Made by a program: the position numbers and the translations under genes
Assembly (NCBI GenBank): GCA_017303355.1
Contig: JAFLCU010000006.1
Location: 62,001 to 126,000, forward strand
Source of the DNA: Caulobacterales bacterium
GTDB lineage: Bacteria; Pseudomonadota; Alphaproteobacteria; Caulobacterales; Aquidulcibacteraceae
Direction: 5' to 3'
Length of the DNA stretch: 64,000 nt
Notes under the pieces: model-generated
The model's input: the letters and a program-made list of their open reading frames with translations, nothing else
The model's database searches: none
What the model was told of the DNA's origin: nothing
In this document: piece after piece, positions 15,073-23,477 of the stretch
How the letters are laid out: each line of letters begins with the position of its first letter
Position numbering within the stretch: the stretch's first letter is position 1

Positions 15073-17103
15073 ATGGCGCAAACACAGAAGAAATCTGGCA
15101 GCGACCCCGACAATCTTTGGGGTTCCGAATTGTTTGGCGATAGCGAAGCCCCGCCGGCGGCGGCGGGCGGCTATACGGCCAAGGACATCGAGGTCCTCGA
15201 GGGCCTGGAGCCGGTACGCAAACGGCCAGGTATGTATATTGGCGGCGTCGATGAGCGCGCGCTGCACCACCTCTTCGCCGAAGTGCTCGACAATTCGATG
15301 GACGAAGCGGTCGCCGGGTTCGCCGATCGCATTGAAGTCGAACTCGAAGCCGACGGCACGTTGCGCGTGACCGATAACGGGCGCGGCATGCCTGTCGATC
15401 CCCACCCGAAGTTTCCGAAGAAGTCCGCGCTTGAGATCATCATGACGGTGCTGCACGCGGGCGGCAAATTCTCGGGCAAGGTTTATCATACGTCGGGCGG
15501 TCTGCACGGCGTCGGCGTCTCCGTCGTGAACGCGCTTTCGGACAAGGTGGAAGTCGAAGTCGCGCGCGAGCGTAAACTCTATCGCCAGACTTTCTCGCGC
15601 GGCACGCCAACATCGAAGCTGGTTGAAGTCGGCCCGGCGCACAATCGCCGCGGCACAACGGTGCGCTTCCATCCGGACGCGGAGATCTTTGGCAAGGGCG
15701 CTGCATTCAAGCCGGCGCGTCTTTTCCAGATGGCGCGCTCGAAGGCCTATCTGCAGCGCGGCACGCAAATCCGCTGGAAGTGCGCGCCGGAGCTGATCAA
15801 GGACGACACGCCGGCCGAGACGATCCTGCATTTTCCGAATGGTCTGGCCGACTTTCTGGGTGAGCTGACGAAATCGAAGCGCGGCGTCGTCAACGAAGCG
15901 TTCTCCGGTCGCACGGATAAGGACAGCCCGCACGGCCGCGTCGAATGGGCGATTACGTGGGTGAGCGACGGCTTCGGCGAAGCGGACGGCTTCATCCGCT
16001 CCTACTGCAACACGGTTTACACGCCGGACGGCGGCTTCCACGAAGCCGGCTTCCGCGCCGCGATCACCAAGGGCCTGCGTGCGTACGCGGAACTGCGCAA
16101 CAACAAGAAAGCCGGCCTGATCACGCAGGAAGACGTGATGAATACGGGCGCGAGTCTCGTCTCCGTCTTCATTCGCGAACCGCAATTCGAGGGCCAAACC
16201 AAGGGCCGTCTCGTGTCAACGGAAGCGGCGAAGATCGTTGAGCAAGCGGTGCGCGATCCGTTCGATCACTGGCTGGCGGCGAACACGCAGGACGCCAATC
16301 GCTTGATCGAATGGGCGATCCAGCAAGCCGAAGACCGCATGCGCCGGCGCAAGGAGAAGGAAGTCTCCCGCCAGAGCGCGACGCGGAAGCTGCGCCTGCC
16401 CGGCAAGCTCGCCGATTGCTCGCGCGCGGGCGAGAAGGACACGGAAATCTTCCTGGTCGAAGGTGACTCGGCCGGTGGTTCGGCCAAGCAAGCGCGCAAT
16501 CGCGAGACGCAAGCGATCCTGCCGTTGCGCGGCAAGATTCTGAACGTCGCCTCGGCCGGCGCGGAGAAGATGAGCGGCAACCAAGAGCTTGCGGATTTGG
16601 CGCTAGCGCTCGGCGTGCAGATGGGCGCGAAATTCAAGATCGATGATCTGCGCTACGAGCGCATCGTCATCATGACCGACGCCGACGTCGACGGCGCGCA
16701 CATCGCTTCATTGCTGATCACCTTCTTCCATAAGCAGATGCCCGCGCTCATTCGCGAGGGCCGGCTCTATCTGGCGATGCCGCCGCTCTATCGCGTCACC
16801 GCCGGCAAAGAGAGCATCTATGCGCGCGACGATGCGCACAAAGAGGCGCTGCTCAATGGCGAGTTCAAGGGCCGCAAGGTCGAGATCAGCCGCTTCAAGG
16901 GCCTCGGCGAGATGATGCCGGCGGATTTGAAGGACACGACCATGAACCCCGAAACGCGTACGCTCGCGCGCGTCATCCTGGACGAAAACGGCTTGCCGGA
17001 TTTTGAAAATCTGGTCGAAACGCTGATGGGCAAGAAGGCCGAAAAAAGGTTCGATTATATCCAGGCCAACGCGAAGTTCGTGGCGGAAGAGATCGACGTT
17101 TAG
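15073..17103 (+). CDS. parE: DNA topoisomerase IV subunit B
   Basis: 676 aa. ATPase subunit of the enzyme that unlinks replicated chromosomes. GHKL motifs: EVLDNSMDEA, DNGRGMP, GGLHGVGVSVVNALS; the transducer lysine region follows; the TOPRIM domain has EGDSAGGSAKQAR and DADVDGAHI. The C-terminus (RFKGLGEMMPADLKDTTMNP) is the ParE form. Length rules out the longer gram-negative GyrB with its TOPRIM insert, so ParE is preferred. Start chosen at 15073 (MAQTQKKSG); the ribosome site is weak. The 239 bp upstream contain no gene. Confidence 0.93.
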   Translation: MAQTQKKSGSDPDNLWGSELFGDSEAPPAAAGGYTAKDIEVLEGLEPVRKRPGMYIGGVDERALHHLFAEVLDNSMDEAVAGFADRIEVELEADGTLRVTDNGRGMPVDPHPKFPKKSALEIIMTVLHAGGKFSGKVYHTSGGLHGVGVSVVNALSDKVEVEVARERKLYRQTFSRGTPTSKLVEVGPAHNRRGTTVRFHPDAEIFGKGAAFKPARLFQMARSKAYLQRGTQIRWKCAPELIKDDTPAETILHFPNGLADFLGELTKSKRGVVNEAFSGRTDKDSPHGRVEWAITWVSDGFGEADGFIRSYCNTVYTPDGGFHEAGFRAAITKGLRAYAELRNNKKAGLITQEDVMNTGASLVSVFIREPQFEGQTKGRLVSTEAAKIVEQAVRDPFDHWLAANTQDANRLIEWAIQQAEDRMRRRKEKEVSRQSATRKLRLPGKLADCSRAGEKDTEIFLVEGDSAGGSAKQARNRETQAILPLRGKILNVASAGAEKMSGNQELADLALALGVQMGAKFKIDDLRYERIVIMTDADVDGAHIASLLITFFHKQMPALIREGRLYLAMPPLYRVTAGKESIYARDDAHKEALLNGEFKGRKVEISRFKGLGEMMPADLKDTTMNPETRTLARVILDENGLPDFENLVETLMGKKAEKRFDYIQANAKFVAEEIDV

Positions 17104-17317
17104 GGCTTCGGCGGCGGTCTATGACCTGTGGAAATGTTGACTTTAGCGTCAAATACGACCATCTCCCCGCTGTCCGTTGTGCGCGCCTAAAGGGCGTGCT
17201 CGCCCCTTAGCTTAACGCCCCGCCTGATCCGCAGACGATGCCGGCCGAAAGCGCCAACCTGAAACGGCTCTGCTCTCTCGCCCCAGGCGCGAGGTGCGGC
17301 GCCTCAAGTGAGATTGA
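17104..17317. promoter_or_regulatory. Leader/promoter region of the DEAD-box helicase gene
   Basis: 213 bp with TTGAC..GTCAA (17137-17152, 6-base spacer), which resembles a minus-35 box made palindromic. GGGCG..CGCCCC arms near 17190-17207 may form a hairpin in the 5' leader. No small gene is convincing. Long structured leaders are common in cold-induced RNA-helicase genes; whether that applies here is inference. Confidence 0.3.
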
Positions 17318-18841
17318 ATGACCTCTGAAAATACCGCGTCCCTCGACGCAGAAGCTGCCCCTGCCCCACAAATCACCTTCGATGATCTCGGCCTCTCGGC
17401 GGAAACGCTGCGTGCGGTGAAGGAAGGCGGCTACAACACGCCGACGCCGATCCAGGCTGCGGCCATCCCCGAAGTGCTGAAGGGCCGCGATGTGCTCGGC
17501 ATCGCCCAGACCGGCACCGGCAAGACGGCCAGCTTCACGCTGCCGATGATCGATATTCTGGCCTCGGGCCGCTCGCGTGCACGTATGCCACGCACCTTGA
17601 TCTTGGAGCCGACGCGCGAACTCGCGGCGCAGGTCGCCGAGAGCTTCGACAAATACGGCAAATATCAAAAGCTGACGAAGGCGCTGCTAATCGGCGGCGT
17701 CTCGTTCGGCGATCAAGACGCCCTGCTCGCGCGCGGCGTCGATGTGCTGATCGCGACGCCCGGTCGTCTGCTCGACCATTTCGAGCGCGGCAAGCTCTTG
17801 CTGACCGGCGTGCAAGTGATGGTGGTCGATGAAGCCGACCGCATGCTGGACATGGGCTTCATCCCGGACATCGAGCGCATCTTCAAGCTGACGCCGTTCA
17901 CGCGTCAGACACTCTTCTTCTCGGCGACCATGCCGCCGGAAATCACGCGCATCACTGAAGCGTTCCTCTCGAACCCGAAGCGCATTGAAGCTTCGCGTCC
18001 GGCCACCACGGCCAACACAATTACGCAACGCGTCGTCATGTTGCCCGGCAACGATCCGCGTACGCGCCGCGCGGCTTTGCGGGCAGTGATCAATTCGGTG
18101 GAAGTGAAGAACGGGATCATCTTCTGCAACCGTAAGACGGATGTGGACGTAGTCGCGCTCTCGCTGAAGCGGCACGGCTATGACGCGGCGCCAATCCACG
18201 GCGACTTGGATCAGAGTTTGCGCACGAAGACGCTGGATCGCTTCCGTTCGGGCGATCTGAAAATTCTGGTGGCGTCGGACGTCGCCGCGCGCGGCCTTGA
18301 CGTGCCGGATGTCAGCCACGTGTTCAATTACGAGCCGCCGCGCAGCCCGGACGATTACGTCCACCGCATCGGCCGGACGGGCCGCGCTGGCCGCCAAGGT
18401 GCGTCCTTCACGCTTGTTGGCCCAGGCGACAAGAAGAGCCTCGATCTGATCGAAAAGCTCACGGGCAAGGAAATCGAAAAGGCGCAAATCGAGGGCGTGC
18501 CCGAAGCGGCGATCGGCGATCCGAATGATCGCGGCGGCCGTGGCCGTCGCGCCGAGGAACTCAAAAAAGAGCATTCGAAGCGTCTGTCGGAAAAGAAGCA
18601 GCGCTTCGTGAAGCGCGACGCGGAACGGCCTACGGCGTCGATGGAGCCGATCGAGCAACCCGAAGCGCCACAGCCGCCGAGCGAGCGCAAACCGCGCAAC
18701 GAGCCTCGGCGCGAAAAGCACGCCGAGGCGCCCCGCCGTGAACAAGAACGCCGCCCTCCTCGTGAGGAGCGCGGCGAACGCAGCGGCGATCAAACGCCTG
18801 GCTTCGGCGACAACATGCCGGCGTTCCTGCGCAAGAAGTAA
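17318..18841 (+). CDS. DEAD-box ATP-dependent RNA helicase, RhlE-type
   Basis: 507 aa. Complete motif set: Q motif TPTPIQAAAIP, motif I AQTGTGKT, Ia PTRELAAQV, Ib TPGRLLDH, II DEAD, III SAT, then the second RecA domain with VASDVAARGLDVPDV and HRIGRTGRAGR. After about residue 395 comes a highly charged, disordered tail rich in R/E/K/P ending MPAFLRKK. Such enzymes unwind RNA duplexes in ribosome assembly or with the degradosome. The tail ending is shared with many alphaproteobacterial RhlE-like proteins. Monocistronic; followed by a palindrome before the convergent aldehyde dehydrogenase gene. Confidence 0.92.
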   Translation: MTSENTASLDAEAAPAPQITFDDLGLSAETLRAVKEGGYNTPTPIQAAAIPEVLKGRDVLGIAQTGTGKTASFTLPMIDILASGRSRARMPRTLILEPTRELAAQVAESFDKYGKYQKLTKALLIGGVSFGDQDALLARGVDVLIATPGRLLDHFERGKLLLTGVQVMVVDEADRMLDMGFIPDIERIFKLTPFTRQTLFFSATMPPEITRITEAFLSNPKRIEASRPATTANTITQRVVMLPGNDPRTRRAALRAVINSVEVKNGIIFCNRKTDVDVVALSLKRHGYDAAPIHGDLDQSLRTKTLDRFRSGDLKILVASDVAARGLDVPDVSHVFNYEPPRSPDDYVHRIGRTGRAGRQGASFTLVGPGDKKSLDLIEKLTGKEIEKAQIEGVPEAAIGDPNDRGGRGRRAEELKKEHSKRLSEKKQRFVKRDAERPTASMEPIEQPEAPQPPSERKPRNEPRREKHAEAPRREQERRPPREERGERSGDQTPGFGDNMPAFLRKK

Positions 18842-18847
18842 AAGGTT

Positions 18848-18876
18848 CGGAGCGCCGGCTTCCAGCCGGCGCTCCG
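18848..18876. repeat. CGGAGCGCCGGCT palindrome between convergent genes
   Basis: A perfect 13-bp stem (CGGAGCGCCGGCT/AGCCGGCGCTCCG) with a 3-base loop, filling the 36-bp gap between the helicase stop and the aldehyde dehydrogenase stop. It shares the CCGGCT..AGCCGG core with 3211-3229. It probably acts as the end point for both transcripts. Confidence 0.65.
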
Positions 18877-18877
18877 A

Positions 18878-20329
18878 TCACGGCTTCATGCGCGCGTCGA
18901 CTTGCTTCTTGAACGTCGCGCCGTAGGGCGGACGCATCATCGCCAGCACCTCGCTGCCGGTTTGGCGATAAATCGCCTTCTCGTGGCTGAATTCCAGGAA
19001 GCCGCGATGGCCGTGATAGGCGCCCATGCCCGAGGGGCCGACGCCGCCGAACGGCAGATCGTGCATCGTCACGTGGAAGATCACGTCATTGATGGTCACG
19101 CCGCCGGAGTGCGTGCGCGTGAGCAGCGCCTCGCTTTCGGTTTGATCCTCGCCAAAATAATAAATCGCCAGCGGGCGCGGGCGGGCGTTGATCTCGTCGA
19201 TCGCGTTCTCGACCTCGCCATAGGTGCGAATTGGCAGCACCGGGCCGAAAATCTCTTCCTGCATCACGCTCATGTCGTCGGTGGCGCCGAGGATCAAGGT
19301 CGGCGGGATCTTGCGATGCTCCTGCTGGCTGAAATCCTCGGCCGCCGGGTTGATCTCGACGATCTGGGCGCCCTTCTGCTTGGCGTCCTCGATCAGCCCG
19401 CGCACGCGATCATAATGGCGCTGGTTCACGAGCGAGGTGTAATCGCCATTGTCCTTGATCGTCGGATACATCTTGGCGACGGCCTTCTTGGCCTCGCCAA
19501 CAAAGCTATCGACGCTTTCGCGGGGCGCGAGCACATAATCCGGCGCCAGGCAGATTTGGCCGGCGTTCATGGTCTTGCCGGTCATCACCCGCGCGGCCGT
19601 CTTGGCGAGATCGGCGCTGCGGCCGATCACGACTGGCGACTTGCCGCCCAGCTCCAATGTCACCGGCACGAGGTTTTCAGCGGCGGCGCGCATCACGTGA
19701 CGCGCAACCGAGGTGGCGCCAGTGAAAATCAAATGATCGAACGGCAGGCTCGCGAACGCCGCGCCCACGTCTGCGCCGCCAACAATCACCGCGATCTCGT
19801 CCTCGTCGAAATAGAGATCGAGTGTTTGCGCCATAAGCGCCGAGGTGATCGGCGTGAATTCCGAAGGCTTCAGCATCACGCGATTGCCGGCCGCGAACGC
19901 GCCGGCGATGGCGTCGAACGAAAGCTGCACCGGGAAATTCCAGGGCGAGATGACCCCGATCACGCCCTTCGGCTGATAGCGCACCTCAGCCTTCGCCCCG
20001 AGCACGCCCAGGGCCGCGGGCGTCACCTTGCGCTTCTGCGGCTTCATCCAGCGCTCGAGTTCGTCGCGCGCGGATTTCAGCGGCGTGATCGCGCCGGCGA
20101 TGTCCGTGAGCAGCGTCATGTCGCGCGAGCGCGCGCCGAAATCGGCGTTCATTGCTTCAACGAAATCGTTTTTGTGGGTGATCAGCAGGTCAATGCAGCG
20201 CGTCAGCCGGTCCTTGCGCAGGCGCGCGTCCGGGGGGCCTTTTGAGGTCTGGGCCCGTTTCTGCAGCTCCAGCACCGCCTGCATGCGCGCCTTGGATTCC
20301 TCGATGGTGGGGTCAACCGGCTTATTCAC
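18878..20329 (-). CDS. Aldehyde dehydrogenase, coniferyl-aldehyde-dehydrogenase-like
   Basis: 483 aa, NAD(P)-dependent. Visible: GVIGVISPWNFPVQLSF, the cofactor loop FTGATSVARHVM, catalytic Glu in TLELGGKSPVVIG, and catalytic Cys in MNAGQICLAPDYV. The QICLAPDYVL segment and C-terminal NDVIFHVTMHDLPFGGVGPSG place it near coniferyl aldehyde dehydrogenases and membrane-type aliphatic aldehyde dehydrogenases rather than betaine aldehyde enzymes. Start is a GTG at 20329 (VNKPVDP) because GGAGG lies five bases upstream; no ATG fits as well. Substrate is uncertain; oxidation of aromatic or long-chain aldehydes is likely. Confidence 0.9.
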   Translation of the reverse strand: MNKPVDPTIEESKARMQAVLELQKRAQTSKGPPDARLRKDRLTRCIDLLITHKNDFVEAMNADFGARSRDMTLLTDIAGAITPLKSARDELERWMKPQKRKVTPAALGVLGAKAEVRYQPKGVIGVISPWNFPVQLSFDAIAGAFAAGNRVMLKPSEFTPITSALMAQTLDLYFDEDEIAVIVGGADVGAAFASLPFDHLIFTGATSVARHVMRAAAENLVPVTLELGGKSPVVIGRSADLAKTAARVMTGKTMNAGQICLAPDYVLAPRESVDSFVGEAKKAVAKMYPTIKDNGDYTSLVNQRHYDRVRGLIEDAKQKGAQIVEINPAAEDFSQQEHRKIPPTLILGATDDMSVMQEEIFGPVLPIRTYGEVENAIDEINARPRPLAIYYFGEDQTESEALLTRTHSGGVTINDVIFHVTMHDLPFGGVGPSGMGAYHGHRGFLEFSHEKAIYRQTGSEVLAMMRPPYGATFKKQVDARMKP

Positions 20330-20481
20330 TGCATCCTCCCGGAATTTCCGTGACCTTACCGCTACGCCGCAGCGTAAGGGCAATTATCTTTTTTAACGAA
20401 ATAGCCCGTGGCGTTTACCACTCGTCCATATCCTGAACCGTAGCGTCCGACAGTGACAGCAGATTCACGGATCGTACCCGC

Positions 20482-21537
20482 GTGACAGACCAAGACGTGC
20501 TTATGCAGGGCCCTGGCGGCGCCACCGTCGCCCAGGAAACCCTTGATTTGATGCGTCTGCACGGCGTGTCGGCGACGAGCGCGAATTATGAGGTTTGGCT
20601 CTCCTATCGCCTCGGCCGCAACGTGGCGCTGCGCGAGATGATCGATGGCCGCATCGCCTCGGGCGAAGGCTTTACCGCTGAATTCAACAATGAGATCTAC
20701 GACCGTTTCTTTACCGGAATGGGCGCCTCCGCGCAGATCGTGCTCGCCGGCGAAAAGATCGCGCGCGATTTGAGCCAGGTCCTCGATTTCTTGAAGCAGA
20801 CCGAGGCCAAGAGCGGCGATTACGGGCGCACGCTGGAAAGCGCAGCCACCGACCTCACACGCGCGCTGGCGCCCGAGCAAATCCGCCAAGTCGTGGCCTC
20901 GCTGGCGGCGGCCACGCTCGACATGGCCAACCACAACCAGAATTTGACTACGCAGCTGCAGCGTTCGACCAAAGAGATCGACACGCTGCGCACGAGCCTT
21001 GAATCCGTACGCGTCGAATCCCTCACGGACAGCCTCACGGGCTTGGCCAACCGGCGCATGTTCGACGAGACCCTGCGCATGCGGCTCGAGGAAGCCCGCA
21101 CGCAACGCACCGAATTGTGCCTGCTGCTGTGCGATATCGATCATTTCAAGCGCTTCAACGACACTTGGGGTCACCACACCGGCGATCAAATCCTTCGGTT
21201 CTTGGCGAGCGCCTTGCAAGCCCATGCGCGACCGGATTTTCTTGTCGCGCGCTATGGCGGCGAGGAATTCGCTGTTGTGATGCCGCGTGTCAGCCCGCGC
21301 GTCGCGGCGCAAACGGCTGAGGCTTTGCGCGCGGCGATCCAAGCCAAACGCCTACGCCGTCGCTCTACAAACGAGGACCTGGGACAAGTCACAGTGTCTG
21401 TCGGCATTGCGCGGCTGCAGTCAGGCGATACGACACAGGGCTTTGTCGAACGCGCCGATGCGTGCCTTTACGCATCGAAACGCAATGGTCGTAATCAGGT
21501 CACCACGGATGCGACGCCCGTGCTTTACGTTGCGTAG
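20482..21537 (+). CDS. Diguanylate cyclase (GGDEF domain)
   Basis: 351 aa. An N-terminal helical region of about 180 residues (LMRLHGVSATSANYEVWLSY, later coiled coil) is followed by a GGDEF domain: DSLTGLANRRMFDE, CDIDHFKRFND, and the catalytic loop YGGEEFAVV (about residue 259). It should make cyclic di-GMP. The inhibitory-site motif RxxD normally nine and six residues before GGEEF reads RPDF, so product inhibition at that site is probably absent. No membrane segment. Start is a GTG at 20482 with a weak ribosome site; a later in-frame ATG (MQGPGG) is an alternative. It is divergent from the aldehyde dehydrogenase gene. Confidence 0.92.
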   Translation: MTDQDVLMQGPGGATVAQETLDLMRLHGVSATSANYEVWLSYRLGRNVALREMIDGRIASGEGFTAEFNNEIYDRFFTGMGASAQIVLAGEKIARDLSQVLDFLKQTEAKSGDYGRTLESAATDLTRALAPEQIRQVVASLAAATLDMANHNQNLTTQLQRSTKEIDTLRTSLESVRVESLTDSLTGLANRRMFDETLRMRLEEARTQRTELCLLLCDIDHFKRFNDTWGHHTGDQILRFLASALQAHARPDFLVARYGGEEFAVVMPRVSPRVAAQTAEALRAAIQAKRLRRRSTNEDLGQVTVSVGIARLQSGDTTQGFVERADACLYASKRNGRNQVTTDATPVLYVA

Positions 21538-21592
21538 CGCTTTTCAAGCCGGGATTAGCCACTAGCATCGCTTCCAAACGAGGAGGAATGCG

Positions 21593-22381
21593 ATGGCGTA
21601 CGCCAAGGTGAAATACGCGCTTGAGGGCGCGGTTGCTGTCATCACGCTTAACGATCCCGGCACACTGAACGCGGCGGCCGTCGATATGGTGCTCGAGCTT
21701 GCCGAGGCAACGAAGCGCGCGGCGGGCGAAGCGCGCGCGGCGGTCTTGACCGGCGAAGGCCGAGGCTTTTCCTCCGGCGCGAAACTCGGCGGCGACCGCC
21801 CGCCGCTTGGCGACGATGGCAAGATCGATCTCGGGAAAGCGCTCGCTGAAGCGTACAATCCCTTCATGTCGCAATTGCGCAACCTACCGATCCCGTTGGT
21901 GACTGCGGTGAATGGCGCGGCCGCTGGCGTCGGCTGCTCGATCGCGCTGATGGGCGACATGATCCTCGCCAGCGAGAGCGCGTATTTCCTGCAAGCGTTC
22001 CGCCGTATTGGCCTCGTGCCCGACGGGGGCGCCACCTATCAGCTGCCGCGCATGATCGGCCGCGCACGCGCTATGGAAATGATGCTGCTGGGCGAGAAGG
22101 TGTCCGCAGCGAAAGCGCTCGAATGGGGCTTGATCAATCGCGTGGTCGCGGATGCGGACTTGCTGACTGAAGCGCTGAAGCTCGCGGCGGAATTGGCGGA
22201 CGGGCCGACGAAAACGCTTGGCATGATCCGCAAGCTGGCTTGGCAATCGCTCGATAACGGATGGGAAGAGCAATTAACGGCTGAGCGCTGGGCGCAGCGC
22301 GATGTTGGCCGCTACACCGATTTCGCGGAAGGCGTTGCGGCGTTCTTGCAGAAGCGGCCGGCGAAATTCACCGGCAACTAA
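21593..22381 (+). CDS. Enoyl-CoA hydratase/isomerase family protein, PaaG-like
   Basis: 262 aa, crotonase fold. The oxyanion-hole segments are SSGAKLGGDRP and NGAAAGVGCSIALMG; the active-site region IGLVPDGGATYQLPRMIG has Asp where PaaG-type isomerases carry their catalytic Asp, rather than the Glu of classical hydratases. Expected substrate is a CoA thioester, in fatty acid or aromatic degradation. GAGGAGG lies just before the ATG. It follows the diguanylate cyclase by 55 bp on the same strand and its last bases overlap the convergent TfoX-like gene by 4 nt. Confidence 0.88.
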   Translation: MAYAKVKYALEGAVAVITLNDPGTLNAAAVDMVLELAEATKRAAGEARAAVLTGEGRGFSSGAKLGGDRPPLGDDGKIDLGKALAEAYNPFMSQLRNLPIPLVTAVNGAAAGVGCSIALMGDMILASESAYFLQAFRRIGLVPDGGATYQLPRMIGRARAMEMMLLGEKVSAAKALEWGLINRVVADADLLTEALKLAAELADGPTKTLGMIRKLAWQSLDNGWEEQLTAERWAQRDVGRYTDFAEGVAAFLQKRPAKFTGN

Positions 22382-22752
22382 GCGCTGCGCTTCTTCTTTG
22401 ACTTGGGTTTGGCCGTCGCCTTTGACCGGGCGGCGGCCAATGCTTTTGCGGCCCATTCGCAAGCAAGTTCGGGATCATCGAGTGCGGCTTCCGGCAAACG
22501 CCAATAGCTCATCTCAACGCTTTCGCCGGCGCGCGGGCCTTTATTCGGCGTCCATATGAACGGCCCGCACCCCTCCTCCGCGAGCGCGACTTTCAGCGTA
22601 TCATCCGCCTTGATGTAGATGGTCTCGTCGGCGAGCAGCGCGAACATGAGGCCGCCGGCATAGACGCCCGCGCCGCCAAACATGCGCTTGATCTGGACAT
22701 CGCCAATCCCCGCGAACAGCTCCCGCACGAAATCGTGGAAGCTATCGCTCAT
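22378..22752 (-). CDS. TfoX N-terminal-domain protein
   Basis: 124 aa. The motif KRMFGGAGVYAGGLMFALL and the following FIWTPNKGPRAGESVEMSYWRLP segment define the TfoX N-terminal domain family, small proteins distantly related to the competence regulator TfoX/Sxy. Only the N-terminal domain is present and the C-terminus ends in a lysine-rich tail (KATAKPKSKKKRSA). Last gene of the suf operon by position (6 bp after sufA). Function of stand-alone TfoX_N proteins is unknown; the domain resembles a methyltransferase-like or regulatory fold rather than a competence factor. Confidence 0.85.
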   Translation of the reverse strand: MSDSFHDFVRELFAGIGDVQIKRMFGGAGVYAGGLMFALLADETIYIKADDTLKVALAEEGCGPFIWTPNKGPRAGESVEMSYWRLPEAALDDPELACEWAAKALAAARSKATAKPKSKKKRSA

Positions 22753-22758
22753 CAGCGC

Positions 22759-23121
22759 TTACGCTTCTTCTGTCGCCGGCACGATGGTGACGCTCTCGCC
22801 GCAACCGCAAGCGTCGGTTTGGTTAGGATTGCGGAAGACGAATTTCGAGGCAAGCCGCGTCGTCTCGTAATCGATCTCGGAGCCAAGCAGGAACAGCACC
22901 GCGTCGGCTTTCACCAGAATACGCACGCCCTTGTCTTCGACGAGTTCGTCGAATTGCTCGGGGGCCTCCGCGTAGTCGAGCTTGTATTCCATGCCGGCGC
23001 AGCCGCCATTGACTACGCCAACGCGCAGATAGGGCTTGTCGCCCTTGGCGATGATCTCCTGCACGCGCGTCGCCGCGGCGTCAGTCAGGCTTACGATCTT
23101 GGGACGAGGTCTGCGGGCCAT
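22759..23121 (-). CDS. sufA: A-type iron-sulfur carrier
   Basis: 120 aa, HesB/IscA family. The three cluster-binding cysteines are visible: one in NGGCAGMEY and two in ACGCGES near the C-terminus. A-type carriers receive clusters from the SufBCD scaffold and deliver them to targets such as LipA, IspG and complex I, all encoded in this window. It follows sufT by 4 bp and precedes the TfoX-like gene by 6 bp in one operon. Confidence 0.93.
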   Translation of the reverse strand: MARRPRPKIVSLTDAAATRVQEIIAKGDKPYLRVGVVNGGCAGMEYKLDYAEAPEQFDELVEDKGVRILVKADAVLFLLGSEIDYETTRLASKFVFRNPNQTDACGCGESVTIVPATEEA

Positions 23122-23125
23122 TGGA

Positions 23126-23473
23126 TCACAACATATTCAGTTCGAGTTTGGCTTCGTCGCTCATGCGCGCGGGCGTCCACGGCGGATCAAAGACGAGATT
23201 GACGCGCGCCGACTTCACGCCAGCGACCTTGCGCGCCGCGGATTCCACCCAGCCCGGCATTTCGCCGGCGACCGGGCAGCCCGGCGCGGTGAGCGTCATC
23301 TCGATATCAACATGCGCGTCGTCGTTGATGTCGACTTTGTAGATCAGGCCGAGTTCGTAGATATCAACTGGGATCTCCGGGTCGAACACGGTTTTGAACG
23401 CCGCCACCAAATCGTCGGTGATGCGGTCTAATTCCGTCTGCGGCAGCGCCGTGGTGGAGGTTACGCCGTCCAT
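23126..23473 (-). CDS. sufT: SUF-associated MIP18/DUF59 protein
   Basis: 115 aa. The DUF59 core is clear: FDPEIPVDIYELGLIYKV, then MTLTAPGCPVAGEMP with the conserved cysteine, then VNLVFDPPWTPARMSDEAK. SufT-type proteins take part in Fe-S cluster maturation or delivery. In transcription order it sits between sufS (4 bp) and sufA (4 bp). This compact SufT form, without extra domains, is usual in alphaproteobacterial suf operons. Confidence 0.92.
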   Translation of the reverse strand: MDGVTSTTALPQTELDRITDDLVAAFKTVFDPEIPVDIYELGLIYKVDINDDAHVDIEMTLTAPGCPVAGEMPGWVESAARKVAGVKSARVNLVFDPPWTPARMSDEAKLELNML

Positions 23474-23477
23474 CGTT

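Noticed and set aside
18902..20245. 447-codon plus-strand frame opposite the aldehyde dehydrogenase
   Set aside because: The aldehyde dehydrogenase shows complete catalytic motifs; the opposite frame has none.
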